Shown: positions 36,691 to 45,251 of the stretch, one piece after another
Numbering within the stretch: the stretch's first letter is position 1
Layout of the letters: each line of letters opens with the position of its first letter
Origin: Bacteroidota bacterium
Lineage (GTDB): Bacteria; Bacteroidota; Bacteroidia; Chitinophagales; Chitinophagaceae
Assembly: GCA_023416995.1 (NCBI GenBank)
Contig: JAEZGI010000057.1
Span: 177,172 to 241,171, forward strand
Reading direction: 5' to 3'
Length of the DNA stretch: 64,000 bases
Notes under the pieces: model-generated
The model's database searches: none
The model's input: only the letters and a program-made list of their open reading frames with translations
Told to the model about the DNA's origin: nothing
Translations under genes and position numbers: made by a program

Positions 36691-36738
36691 GACCAAGAAT
36701 GATAAAATGTGTAGAAGTACAGGGACAAATAAGAAAGA

Positions 36739-37578
36739 TCAGGCGGCAACCCGCTCTTTGCCAACCACCTGAATGATGGAAGCAAGCTCCTGGTCAACGA
36801 GATTCATATTAACGGCTTCCGAGAACAGCGCTGATATGCCCTGCCACATCTCTGAGTAGAGGCCTTGCGTCTGCAGGGTACCGGCAATACGGGTAGCCGC
36901 TGTAACGCTGATCGAAAGAGGGCTTTGATTGACTGCAAAATTATTGTGTTCAATTGCCTGGACCTGGTGCTGCATAAAGGCGATAAAGTCTGGCGCTACC
37001 TGTGGCAACAGGTTGCCAAAATCGGCCAGAGAAAAGCCGGTTTTCCGGCAAAGCGCTACAGCGTGTATCATGCCTAAGTAAGCACCATAAAACCAGGTGA
37101 GGCTTGCCAGATCGGCAACCGAAGCGTCAGACACCTTTTCTCCAAAATAACTGAGGTTTCCACCTAGCAACAGCAGGATGGGCCGGGCGGTTTCGAAGGC
37201 AGGGCGATCTCCTGATAGAAAAATTGTTGTGCCTGGCAAACCCATCTGATCCGGCGCCACCTGGAGGGCCCCATTAACAAACTGCCCGCCGTTATCATGA
37301 ACGACTGTTTGCAATGCAGTAGATTCATCAGGACCGATGGTAGTAAAGTTAATGACAACCTTATCCCTGAAGGTATCGTGAACAGTCACCTGCGATAAAA
37401 CTTCATTTACTGCTTTATAGTCGTGAACGCAGATGATTATCGTTTCTGACGAACCTATCGCCTCTGAAGCTGTTTCTGCTATGCGGGCGTCGATACCCGC
37501 CGTGATCTTTGAACGGGTCCGGTTCCATACCGTCACCTCATGGTCCGTGCTCAATAAAGTTGCCAGCTTTGTACCCAT
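36739..37578 (-). CDS. NAD(P)-dependent beta-hydroxyacid dehydrogenase/imine-reductase-like, 5' end abnormal
   Basis: From the first ATG (37578) the product has 279 residues, but it lacks the first beta strand and the GxGxxG loop. The missing part is encoded in frame just upstream as VAILGIGTMG, with no ATG, GTG or TTG before an in-frame TGA. The rest fits the 6PGDH-like NAD-binding plus all-alpha dimer layout (MGTKLATLL, VWNRTRSKI, SLTWFYGAYLGMIHAVAL). With one base removed from the TTTTCCCC run at 37603-37610, a TTG at 37621 would open the full reading frame. Either there is a true frameshift, an unusual start, or a sequence error. The partner regulator gene has a similar problem. Confidence 0.75.
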   Translation of the reverse strand: MGTKLATLLSTDHEVTVWNRTRSKITAGIDARIAETASEAIGSSETIIICVHDYKAVNEVLSQVTVHDTFRDKVVINFTTIGPDESTALQTVVHDNGGQFVNGALQVAPDQMGLPGTTIFLSGDRPAFETARPILLLLGGNLSYFGEKVSDASVADLASLTWFYGAYLGMIHAVALCRKTGFSLADFGNLLPQVAPDFIAFMQHQVQAIEHNNFAVNQSPLSISVTAATRIAGTLQTQGLYSEMWQGISALFSEAVNMNLVDQELASIIQVVGKERVAA

Positions 37579-37640
37579 AGTGCCAATGCCGAGGATAGCT
37601 ACTTTTCCCCGAAGATCTCAATTGTGGTTTAACGATCAGT

Positions 37641-37952
37641 ATGAAAGTGTTTGGTGCCAAATGGAAACCCTGTATCATTGATGCCATCAACAAGGGATTC
37701 ACCAGGCCCAGCCAAATGCACCGGGAAATTACCGCTGCTACTCCAAGGGTAATAGACATGCAGTTACGGGAACTGGAACAATATGGCATCGTTGAAAAAA
37801 CAGTTTATGTTGAAGTTCCTTTAAGGACAGAATACAAACTTACAAACACCGGTAAAAGCCTGCTGCCTGTCTTAGCGATTATCAACCGGTGGGGGCTGCA
37901 AAACAAACACCTGGCAAATACCATTGAGCAATTTACGGGCACAACATCCTGA
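37641..37952 (+). CDS. HxlR-family transcriptional regulator, 5' end abnormal
   Basis: From the first ATG the product has 103 residues: a winged helix of the HxlR (MarR-like) family (GAKWKPCIIDAI, RPSQMHREI, ATPRVIDMQLRELEQYGIV, EYKLTNTGKSLLPVL). In-frame sequence upstream encodes CGLTISMKVFGAKWKP; the Cys before this block is the conserved redox-type Cys of the family. No ATG/GTG/TTG exists upstream before a TAG at 37596. Removing one base from the TTTTCCCC run joins it to an ATG at 37586. It is divergent from the dehydrogenase, which it probably regulates. Confidence 0.75.
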   Translation: MKVFGAKWKPCIIDAINKGFTRPSQMHREITAATPRVIDMQLRELEQYGIVEKTVYVEVPLRTEYKLTNTGKSLLPVLAIINRWGLQNKHLANTIEQFTGTTS

Positions 37953-37964
37953 CTTCCGATGAGG

Positions 37965-39620
37965 TTATTGCGTGATAGCCAGGCGCTGATTAACCCTTAC
38001 GTTTTTTCGCACAAGTTTACCCTGGCCATGGGGAAGTATAACTTCAATATCGACGGCAGTATGTTTGCCAAGCCCGAAATGCGCAATTGCTGGCTGCCCT
38101 GAAGCATAACCATAACCCACGCTTATTTCCTGGCTCGCCAGCATGGCACCTGCCTGCCCTGTTTTGCCAACAGGGTATAATCTGATTATGGCACCTATCC
38201 CCATGCTGTTTATTTTTTGTTTTCCGGTTACAGTTACATCCAGCCAGTTACCACCGGTGGTTTCGTTGCGTAGTAATAAGGATGGAAGTTCGGGCCACCA
38301 ACTCGGAAGAAATATGTCAGGTTTGCCATCATTATCAAAGTCTGCAACCGGCCCTGCTGCCGAGTAAATGATCTTTTTCTCTTTTAATAACTTTGCAAAA
38401 AATGGTGCTTTATTGCCTGCAAAATTGTTGTCAGCCTGGTCGGGAAAATCATTTACCTGCATCATGTTTTCGGCAAATTCTGGTTTCCCGTTTATGAGAC
38501 CTTTATGTTTGTAAATAAGCGGGTATGTATTGCCGTTACTGAACTTAACTACACTTGTATATATGTCCGGTAATCCATCATTATCAAAATCTTTGATCTC
38601 AACATGCGGCGCTTTCATTGGAATGGGCTGAAGACCAGCTTCTGCAGTGATTTCTATGAAAGACGGTTCGTGCGATTTCAAACCATTGTTTAAAAAAAGC
38701 CGAAGCGGTTGTGGTTTGATCCACGGCTCTTCAAAATGCGGAGCGAGCAGGATATCTGCGAAACCGTCCATGTTAACATCTCCCATTACAACCCCGCATA
38801 CCATGTTATCACCGCCGGAACCTTTCCATTCAAAAAGTTTTGCTGCGCCGGCTGCTTCCCTGTAAAAACCTTTTCCATCATTTACAAACAATCTGTTTCC
38901 TCCATCGTTGGATGCAAGAAATATTTCCGGCCAGCCATCATTGTTTAGATCAGCGGCTGCAACACCCAGACCTGGTATGTTAGATGGCAGACCTGCGACC
39001 GTCGACACATCTTCAAACTGCAAACCGCCTTTGTTACGAAATAAACGCGAACTGCGTGTGGTGGAACCATTATATCCTTTTACGGGATCTTCTCCTGCCA
39101 GCAAATCAAGTAAGCCATCTCCATCATAATCAAGCACTGCCACGCTTCGCCCGCCAAAAGCCAGTGGGCATGCACCATTTTTTGCTGATATGTTTTTGAA
39201 TTTACCTTTACCGGTATTTTCAAACATACTGTTGCCGGCAACCTTTGGTTGTTGCGGCATACTGCCGATGTAAAGATCAAGGTCGCCGTCGTTATCAAGG
39301 TCAACAAAAACAACACCCGTGGTGCGTGAGGAAATCTGGATTTCTTTCTGTGTGCTTATTGTAAACTTTCCCTGCCTGTTGTTGAACAAACGGTTAGGCT
39401 GGCCGCCTTTATCAAAAGTCCCTATATAAAGATCCAGCCATCCATCTCCATCAATGTCTCCCCAGGCGGCACCATGTCCGAATATATCCGCAGCCGCGGG
39501 CATGATACCGGCAGCAGTTGCGACATCCCTGAACCGGAAATATGGTTTTGTCTGGGCTTGCGCTGGTAACCCGAAAAGAAATGAAGCCATAGAGGCGATC
39601 AGGACCAGTGCAGTTCGCAT
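37965..39620 (-). CDS. FG-GAP/VCBS repeat protein with ASPIC/UnbV C-terminus, exported
   Basis: About 551 residues. A signal peptide ends at LPAQAQ. The body has repeated FG-GAP/VCBS blades with Asp-rich Ca-binding loops (GDIDGDGWLDLYIG, DLDNDGDLDLYIG, DYDGDGLLDLLAG, DLNNDGWPEIFLA, DVNMDGFADILLA, DFDNDGLPDIYTS, DFDNDGKPDIFLP), forming a beta-propeller. The last ~100 residues (WLDVTVTGKQKINSMGIGAIIRL, GYASGQPAIAHFGLGKH) are an ASPIC/UnbV domain. It binds or scaffolds extracellular ligands; the exact role is unknown. An upstream ATG at 39674 would add 18 residues before the signal, so 39620 is preferred. The gene is divergent from the beta-propeller gene. Confidence 0.88.
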   Translation of the reverse strand: MRTALVLIASMASFLFGLPAQAQTKPYFRFRDVATAAGIMPAAADIFGHGAAWGDIDGDGWLDLYIGTFDKGGQPNRLFNNRQGKFTISTQKEIQISSRTTGVVFVDLDNDGDLDLYIGSMPQQPKVAGNSMFENTGKGKFKNISAKNGACPLAFGGRSVAVLDYDGDGLLDLLAGEDPVKGYNGSTTRSSRLFRNKGGLQFEDVSTVAGLPSNIPGLGVAAADLNNDGWPEIFLASNDGGNRLFVNDGKGFYREAAGAAKLFEWKGSGGDNMVCGVVMGDVNMDGFADILLAPHFEEPWIKPQPLRLFLNNGLKSHEPSFIEITAEAGLQPIPMKAPHVEIKDFDNDGLPDIYTSVVKFSNGNTYPLIYKHKGLINGKPEFAENMMQVNDFPDQADNNFAGNKAPFFAKLLKEKKIIYSAAGPVADFDNDGKPDIFLPSWWPELPSLLLRNETTGGNWLDVTVTGKQKINSMGIGAIIRLYPVGKTGQAGAMLASQEISVGYGYASGQPAIAHFGLGKHTAVDIEVILPHGQGKLVRKNVRVNQRLAITQ

Positions 39621-39738
39621 ATACCGCTTTGCGTATATAATACCGCTTTTAACAGTTCGTTCGTCAGGAAGCATTTATTGAGAAACTTATTATACGTATG
39701 TTTATTACAGGGTAAAATAAGAAAAGTTAATTGAAGCC

Positions 39739-41166
39739 ATGTCTGCATTTGTGTTAATAAAACGTATCGTACCATCTATTGTATCTGTGCTGTTGTTTTG
39801 CGGCAATCTGCAGGCCCAGACGCAGACTGGTTCAGCCAGTGAACCGGCAAACAGAAAAGACAGCAAATTTTTACTGGAATGGCCACCGGTACTAACTGGC
39901 GGTAAACCTGTTGTGAGCGATGTTTCGCCCATGTTCATCTCCAAACCTGATGCTGTGCAATTAGCCGGCGGTGTGCAAATTGCAAAGACAGCGCCCCGTA
40001 TAGATTTTTTGTATTTGCCCGGGCAAACATATCCCGGTAAACTATGGTCAGTCTGGGGTGATGGTTCAACAGCAGGAACCAAATATTATACAAGTATCGG
40101 TGACCATAATGCACCACGTGGTGAAGCGCAGGTTTATGAATACGATTATAAAACAAAACAGGTTCGTTTGTTGGTGAGCGTTAGAAAGTTTCTTGAAAAG
40201 AAGGGAGTGATGCCCGCAGGAATGGATTACACGCCCGGAAAGATACATGGCAGGGTGGACCCGGGCTCTGATGGTTGGTTATATTTTAGTACACATCGCG
40301 GGTCAACCAATGATAATACAACCGATAAGCGCGGTTATAAAGGAGATCATATCTATCGGGTGCATCCACAAAATCAAGTGATTGAGATTGTAGCTTCTTA
40401 CCCTGTTGAAAAACACACCATTCCCGCCAGCGTACTTGATGCCAAACGAATGATCTTTTATGGGGGTACCAACCCTGGTAATGATGCTACGGATAAGAAC
40501 ATCAATTTTATAGCCTATGATGTCAAAAATCACAAATTATTAAAAAAGGCGCCTGATGGATTTGACCGCTATGCGATCCTCTCTGCCCGGACAGGCTGCG
40601 TTTATTGGAAGGGGGCAAAAAAAGATCGTGATAAATATAATTATGACGGGGGATACAAATATGATCCGGCTACCAATGCTATTACTAAAGTACCGCAAGT
40701 GCCGAATGTACGCGCAAGTACACATGAAAGCAGGAACGGGCTGGTATATGGATTTACGCAAGATGATAATAACATCTGGGTCTTCAATACCAAAACTGAA
40801 AAACTGGCGACCATTGGCCCGGCCATGGTGGGCAGACATAGTTATGTTACTTCGGTAGATCTGGACCCGGTAACTGAACGTTACCTGTATTATATTCCCG
40901 GCGCGCATGGCGGCGCTGAGGTAGACGGCACGCCGGTTATTCAATATGATCTTAAGACCAAAACCAGGAAAGTAATAGCCTTTCTCAGCGAGTTTTATAA
41001 AAAGCAATACCAATACACACCCGATGGTACCTTTAGTTCTGCTCTGAGTCCTGATGGCACTGTGTTATACATCACCTGGAATGGAGCCCGTCCTTCGCCT
41101 GCCAAAGGCTGGAACACGGTGGCCCTTACAGCTATTCACATTCCTGCCTCAGAAAGACAACCGTAA
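39739..41166 (+). CDS. Exported beta-propeller-like protein of unknown function
   Basis: A 475-residue secreted protein with a signal peptide ending LQAQ. The sequence is repeats of beta strands typical of a propeller (AQVYEYDYKTKQVRLLV, HIYRVHPQNQVIEIV, FIAYDVKNHKLLKKAP, YKYDPATNAITKV, IWVFNTKTEKLATIG, VIQYDLKTKTRKVIA), seven-bladed by rough count. Each blade ends in a turn with Asp, Lys or Thr. No catalytic motif stands out. Such proteins often hold or sense sugars at the cell surface; this is inference. Divergent from the FG-GAP gene, with 118 bp between the two start codons. Confidence 0.72.
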   Translation: MSAFVLIKRIVPSIVSVLLFCGNLQAQTQTGSASEPANRKDSKFLLEWPPVLTGGKPVVSDVSPMFISKPDAVQLAGGVQIAKTAPRIDFLYLPGQTYPGKLWSVWGDGSTAGTKYYTSIGDHNAPRGEAQVYEYDYKTKQVRLLVSVRKFLEKKGVMPAGMDYTPGKIHGRVDPGSDGWLYFSTHRGSTNDNTTDKRGYKGDHIYRVHPQNQVIEIVASYPVEKHTIPASVLDAKRMIFYGGTNPGNDATDKNINFIAYDVKNHKLLKKAPDGFDRYAILSARTGCVYWKGAKKDRDKYNYDGGYKYDPATNAITKVPQVPNVRASTHESRNGLVYGFTQDDNNIWVFNTKTEKLATIGPAMVGRHSYVTSVDLDPVTERYLYYIPGAHGGAEVDGTPVIQYDLKTKTRKVIAFLSEFYKKQYQYTPDGTFSSALSPDGTVLYITWNGARPSPAKGWNTVALTAIHIPASERQP

Positions 41167-41227
41167 TCTTTCTGGCTGATCATGGGAGGTATGGCACTGC
41201 TTTTGTGTTTTAAGTTTAAACTCTAAT

Positions 41228-41779
41228 ATGTCAAAGATCCTCGTTGTAATCGGAAGTCTGCGTAAAGAATCTTTCAACAGGAAGGCCGCTAATGCCATGA
41301 TGGCTATGGCTCCTGATTCAGTAAGTTTTGATACCTGTGATATCAGCAACCTGCCTTTCTTCAATGAGGACCTGGAGCAGACTCCACCTGCGGAATGGAT
41401 CGCGTTCCGGGAAAAGATAGCTGGCAGTGATGCAGTACTTTTCTTCACACCTGAATATAACAGATCGGTTCCGGGAGTGCTAAAAAATGCGTTGGATGTT
41501 GGTTCCCGCCCATATGGCCAAAGTGTTTGGGACCGGCTGCCTGCGGGTGTGGTGAGTGTTTCAATAGGTAATATCGCTGGTTTCGGGGCTAATCATCATC
41601 TCAGGCAGTCATTGATGTATCTCAATATGCCGACTATGCCGCAACCAGAATTATATGTAGCCAATGCGGGAAGTCTGTTTGATGAATCCGGATCCATTAA
41701 AAATGAAAACACCACCAAATATTTCAGGTCCTTTCTTGATGCCTTTCTTGTTTGGATACAGAAGAATAAAAAACAGTGA
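41228..41779 (+). CDS. NADPH-dependent FMN reductase (quinone/chromate reductase-like)
   Basis: A 183-residue flavodoxin-fold enzyme of the FMN_red family. The FMN phosphate loop is GSLRKESFNRK (residues 9-19), the second FMN contact is TPEYNRSVPGVLKNALD and the third is SIGNIAGFGANHHLR. The layout matches E. coli ChrR/YieF-type reductases, which reduce quinones, chromate or azo compounds with NADPH. It is a monocistronic gene; a role in redox detoxification is likely. Confidence 0.9.
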   Translation: MSKILVVIGSLRKESFNRKAANAMMAMAPDSVSFDTCDISNLPFFNEDLEQTPPAEWIAFREKIAGSDAVLFFTPEYNRSVPGVLKNALDVGSRPYGQSVWDRLPAGVVSVSIGNIAGFGANHHLRQSLMYLNMPTMPQPELYVANAGSLFDESGSIKNENTTKYFRSFLDAFLVWIQKNKKQ

Positions 41780-42060
41780 TACTACGGTATGCTTTACCCA
41801 AAAGGCGGCGACACTTTGATTTGAAGGGTTCGTTGGCCATCACATGGTGTATAATGGCAAACGCGAGCCAGCGATTAATAACAGGTGATCGATAAGGTTT
41901 GGCGCGTTCAATCTGCAGAGAATTATGTTTGAACACAGCCATGATCGTGCCGCGTATCGGCGTCCGAGCCAACGTTCTTCCGGCCACGGCCCATGAAAAT
42001 TTGCTGATGATATTATTGTGATTTTTGATAACTTAATGTATCATCATCGGATATACCTCT
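41780..42060. other. Intergenic stretch of 281 bp
   Basis: No gene supported. The minus strand holds an 87-codon open frame (41724-41987) with MANEPFKSKCRRLLGKA near its end, but it overlaps the reductase gene and has no recognisable pattern. The stretch may be a decayed gene. No terminator hairpin is obvious after the reductase stop. Confidence 0.4.
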
Positions 42061-42624
42061 ATGTTACCTTACCGTATTATGGTTAGCTTATCCCATGCTA
42101 ACCTGCGAACAGCCAAGCAAGGCTTTGTGCTAATCGTCTTGCTTTTTGTAACCTGTACCTGCCTGGCACAGTCTGGCTTTGGGGTTGATGTCGGGTATGC
42201 TTCTTCAAACGCTGTAAACATGAACCTGAAGTATTATAAGGGTCGGCATATATTTTCTGCAGGCGGCACTTACCAGTTCACTGGTGCAATGGGAAAAAAA
42301 GTAAAGGAACAAAGTACGGGCTTCGGGAGAACGGTCCGTGGTCAGGGCGACTATTTTTACACAGCCGATCTTGGATATGCCTTCAAGTTAAAACCCCGCT
42401 TTTCGATCGGTGGTGAATTATCATTGGGTGAACGAAGTGATTATACCGAATATGCCGATAACCGGTTCAGTGGTGGCGGATATCATATGATCACCCGGTC
42501 GCGGTTTATTTTCGGGGCAGGCGTTATCGCTGCTTACGATATAGATCAGCTATTCGGTGTATTTGCCGGCTTCAATACGGTGAGATCATTTTCGGTCGGT
42601 TTGCAGATCCGTTTTATTGATTGA
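42061..42624 (+). CDS. Small outer-membrane beta-barrel protein
   Basis: A 187-residue exported protein. The hydrophobic signal core is FVLIVLLFVTCTCLAQ, with cleavage near residue 37. The rest shows alternating strands (VDVGYASSNAVNMNLKYYKG, FSAGGTYQFTGAMG, YTADLGYAFKLKPRFSIGGELSLG, FIFGAGVIAAYDIDQ, VGLQIRF), typical of an 8-strand OMP fold. ATG 42061 or 42079 may be the start. Convergent with the Gfo/Idh/MocA gene, with 3 bp between the stops. Confidence 0.7.
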   Translation: MLPYRIMVSLSHANLRTAKQGFVLIVLLFVTCTCLAQSGFGVDVGYASSNAVNMNLKYYKGRHIFSAGGTYQFTGAMGKKVKEQSTGFGRTVRGQGDYFYTADLGYAFKLKPRFSIGGELSLGERSDYTEYADNRFSGGGYHMITRSRFIFGAGVIAAYDIDQLFGVFAGFNTVRSFSVGLQIRFID

Positions 42625-42627
42625 TCA

Positions 42628-44028
42628 TCATACCAGTTTCATTTTTACGGGATCCCACTGAATGATCTTTTTCTTAAGGAAACTTTCATTGCAGGCCAAT
42701 GCCGGTGCTGCTGCCCTAAAGCCAAACGTGGCATCTTCAACTACCGGTTTATTTGCCCGCACCGCATCGAAGAAATTTGTAAAGTGGTCCAGGTGATCAC
42801 TATAACCTTGCGGTGCTTTGAACACTATATCATCTTTTTTGGGACGCCTTTTCTGCGCCTCGGTCCATTTTGCATTGTATTCCTTAGTGAGTTCTTCCTG
42901 CATCGCTTTTGAGAATGTAAATACAGAATCATACCCACCAAATCCGGGTGCTTCCGGCATAATGCTGTGCGTAATGTTCAGGTTATTTCCCCGTACTTCA
43001 ATCACACCTTCTGAACCAACAAGTTTTATAACTTCCTGCCCACCAGTGCCGCTTATAAAATTTACCTGCAGCGTCATCTGGAATGCAGGATGTTCCGGCG
43101 TGTCAGCATACTGCATAACTCCGGACATAACATCCGGAAGGTTTCTTCCATCTTTCCAGTAACTAAACTGACCGGTGCTGTAAATGGTGTTTGGACCATT
43201 TGAGTTTGTCATAAAATGTGTACCGCTTAACAGGTGAACAAAAAGATCGCCTGCTACGCCTGTACCAACTTCCTTAAATGCCCTCCACCAGAAAAACTTT
43301 TTTGAATCATAGGCCATCTTTTCGGTGACCTCGATGAATTTATCCCAGTTGGTAGTTTCTGCATTGGCATCTTTTGGTATGGTGTATTGCCAGGCGCCAA
43401 TTGAACTTTGACGATCATAGGCCGCGTTTACCATATTGAGTTTGCCAATCTCTCCTGCAGCCAGCAATTCCTTCGCTTTTGCAAGGGCGATGCTGCTTAC
43501 ACGCTGGCTTCCTACAACCAAAACCTTACCTGCTTTTTTTTGTGCTTCAATAATGCCGGGGCCTTCACTGATCTTATAGACCATCGGCTTTTCACAATAA
43601 ACCGCTTTGCCTTTTGCGAGTGCATCTTTTGTAATGCGCGAGTGCCATACATCGGTAGTTGCTACTATTACAGCATCGATATCACTCCTGTCTAAAAGTT
43701 CTTTGTAGTTGCGGGTGGTGTATAACTCATTACCGAACTGCTCTTTCGCATTTACCAATCTGCCCGGGTATAAGTCGCAGATGCCTCCAAGTTCAACACC
43801 GGGTACCTTCAGTGCGGTGGTCAGATCAATGTGCCCCTGTACACCATACCCGATCACCCCGATCCGGATTTTGTCGTTTGAGGTAATTTTTCTTTCGTAA
43901 AAAAGGGTACGTTGTTCCGCTTTTTCCTGCGCCGCAAGCGTGGATAGTGGGGAAACGGCAGCGAGAATTCCCGTTGCTCCTATATTTTGTAAGAATTTTC
44001 TGCGGGAGGATTGATTGTCTTTTGACAT
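42628..44028 (-). CDS. Tat-exported Gfo/Idh/MocA family oxidoreductase
   Basis: A 466-residue sugar oxidoreductase-like protein. The N-terminus has a twin-arginine signal (SSRRKFLQNIGATG), so it is exported folded, with NAD(P) bound. The Rossmann motif is IRIGVIGYGVQGHIDL, the family Lys-Pro block is CEKPMVYKISEGPGI, and a C-terminal alpha/beta domain carries LLSGTHFMTNSNGPNTIYSTG. Tat-exported members are typical of Bacteroidota and Planctomycetes carbohydrate metabolism, for example N-acetylgalactosaminidase (GH109) relatives; which of the two activities applies is not clear. The candidate RNA with its terminator lies upstream. Confidence 0.88.
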   Translation of the reverse strand: MSKDNQSSRRKFLQNIGATGILAAVSPLSTLAAQEKAEQRTLFYERKITSNDKIRIGVIGYGVQGHIDLTTALKVPGVELGGICDLYPGRLVNAKEQFGNELYTTRNYKELLDRSDIDAVIVATTDVWHSRITKDALAKGKAVYCEKPMVYKISEGPGIIEAQKKAGKVLVVGSQRVSSIALAKAKELLAAGEIGKLNMVNAAYDRQSSIGAWQYTIPKDANAETTNWDKFIEVTEKMAYDSKKFFWWRAFKEVGTGVAGDLFVHLLSGTHFMTNSNGPNTIYSTGQFSYWKDGRNLPDVMSGVMQYADTPEHPAFQMTLQVNFISGTGGQEVIKLVGSEGVIEVRGNNLNITHSIMPEAPGFGGYDSVFTFSKAMQEELTKEYNAKWTEAQKRRPKKDDIVFKAPQGYSDHLDHFTNFFDAVRANKPVVEDATFGFRAAAPALACNESFLKKKIIQWDPVKMKLV

Positions 44029-44289
44029 ATGACGAAAATTTTAATCGTTTAGTTTGAATTGATTCACAGCGCTTGAGCAATTATGAATATACAAAATGCG
44101 GGGGAATGAGCGGTTTTTAGTCAGTGATTTTTCGGGAAATGGTAGGTGAAACCACTAAAAACCGGCACGAAATATGAAACAGAATAACCGTTGGAGATAA
44201 TGTTAAAATTCTGCCCAAGCGCAGGCTGGTAAAGGGTTTCAGTTTTGTAATCAGCCGTCGGTAATAATGAAACGACTTGTTTTTTGTGT

Positions 44290-44319
44290 TTTGACGCAAA
44301 AAGAATCGCGCTAATTTAG
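44290..44319 (+). promoter_or_regulatory. Candidate promoter of the small RNA
   Basis: TTTG (44290-44293), an 18-base spacer and TAATTTAG (44312-44319) resemble the Bacteroidota -33/-7 pair TTTG-N19-21-TAnnTTTG, with one mismatch in the -7 box and the spacer one base short. Confidence 0.4.
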
Positions 44320-44324
44320 CACTC

Positions 44325-44460
44325 GAAAGTAACCAACAGCAGAAAAGCAGCAGAGAACAAGAGGAAACGCTGAACTTTCAAAACACAAGATTTTTCGAAC
44401 TTTTTCATATGGCAAGCAATCGTTAGAGGTCGTCTGTTTCTACAGAGGACCCTTTTTTTT
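44325..44460 (+). ncRNA. Candidate small RNA or leader with terminator
   Basis: About 135 nt from the predicted start to the terminator. No open frame begins with a likely start and no known RNA family (6S, SRP, tmRNA, RNase P) is recognisable. A GAAAGT near the 5' end could pair with ACTTTC about 50 bases later. The stretch before the terminator is purine-rich. There is no plus-strand gene upstream to which the terminator could belong. It could be an independent small RNA, or the leader of the copper genes with an attenuator. Confidence 0.45.
44428..44460 (+). terminator. Rho-independent terminator with no gene before it
   Basis: GGTC-g-TCTGT (44428-44437), loop TTCT, ACAGA-g-GACC (44442-44451) make a 9-bp stem with one internal G-G mismatch, followed after C by eight T (44453-44460). 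The orientation is plus strand, and the nearest annotated plus-strand gene upstream ends at 42624. Confidence 0.75.
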
Positions 44461-44563
44461 GCCCGATCGGCAACCCGCGCCGCGTACACCGCTTGTCAAA
44501 TTCCCCTCTCATTATTTTATTTCCCTTCGTCACAAAACTTTCCAACTTCGAAACATATTGCTA

Positions 44564-44571
44564 TAATTTTG
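44564..44571 (+). promoter_or_regulatory. -7 box of the CNGKC-protein gene
   Basis: TAATTTTG matches TAnnTTTG exactly. TTTC at 44539-44542 with a 21-base spacer is a near -33 box. The ATG at 44580 is only 8 bases from the box, so the transcript would be leaderless or nearly so. Confidence 0.5.
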
Positions 44572-44579
44572 TGCACCGA

Positions 44580-44972
44580 ATGGAAAAACTTGTACGCAAT
44601 GTTGCAGCCGGCTATCTTCTTTGCCTGATACTTCTCAAGGTATTGGCAGTGCCATTGTTGCTCATGAATTACGAGGCTAACAAAGATTTTATAGCAGCCA
44701 GATTTTGTGTAAACAAAACGCGGCCGGCTATGAATTGTAATGGAAAATGCCATTTAAGTAAGCAACTGGCGAAAGCCGCTGAATCTGCTCCATCCAGTGA
44801 GAAAACAGCGGTGAACCAGGGCCAGACTGGCACCGACTTCGTTGAATATTTTACTCCTTTCAGATTCGAAGAAAATTTTTGCAGTGTTACTCATGGTAAT
44901 CTGTTTTTCGACGATCGTTTTACTGTTTATTCGCTTAACAGCATCTTCCACCCTCCGGTTACTCTAGCATAA
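44580..44972 (+). CDS. Small membrane-anchored CNGKC-motif protein
   Basis: About 130 residues; function unknown. An N-terminal membrane helix (residues about 8-30, GYLLCLILLKVLAVPLLLMNY) precedes FCVNKTRPAMNCNGKCHLSKQL, with three Cys and a His that could bind a metal such as copper. The rest (YFTPFRFEENFCSVTHG, YSLNSIFHPPV) is soluble and faces the periplasm if the helix is an anchor. I chose the ATG at 44580 rather than a start at 44493. It precedes the MbnP/MbnH/SCO genes on the same strand, 279 bp away, and may form one metal-related unit with them. Confidence 0.7.
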   Translation: MEKLVRNVAAGYLLCLILLKVLAVPLLLMNYEANKDFIAARFCVNKTRPAMNCNGKCHLSKQLAKAAESAPSSEKTAVNQGQTGTDFVEYFTPFRFEENFCSVTHGNLFFDDRFTVYSLNSIFHPPVTLA

Positions 44973-45251
44973 GCATGCTACGGTGGAACACACCCTTGTG
45001 TTGATGGGATCTTAACACCACTACTTATTGTGCGATGGACAGCGACGGTCTTTCAATTCATCCACGAATTGAAAGCAAAACTTCCTGCAACGAATGCCTG
45101 ATGTGTCGTAACGGTTCAATAATGTACTACGGTGTCCCGCATAATCTGTGGGATCGGTTCCCTGTTTTCATGCTGCATCCACTCCCGATAAATAATCCAC
45201 GATAACTACCGCGTGCAGGTTCTATCCGTGCACACGTATAAAAAATATAAA
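44973..45251 (+). other. Intergenic stretch before mbnP, 279 bp
   Basis: No gene. A perfect 10-bp hairpin, CTTTCAATTC-N6-GAATTGAAAG, lies at 45050-45075; the following bases are A-rich, so it is a weak terminator and could instead be an operator or RNA structure controlling the downstream copper genes. Confidence 0.45.

Larger units (their letters stand above)
44029..44579. other. Divergent intergenic region, 551 bp
   Basis: No protein gene supported. It contains a candidate RNA with its promoter and terminator (44290-44460) and a TAATTTTG box at 44564-44571 next to the start codon of the CNGKC gene. The 44340-44380 stretch is strikingly purine-rich on the plus strand. Confidence 0.5.

Noticed and set aside
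41724..41987. An 87-codon minus-strand frame (MANEPFKSKCRRLLGKA near its end)
   Set aside because: It overlaps the FMN reductase gene and has no support beyond being open; it may be decayed sequence, so I did not call it a gene.
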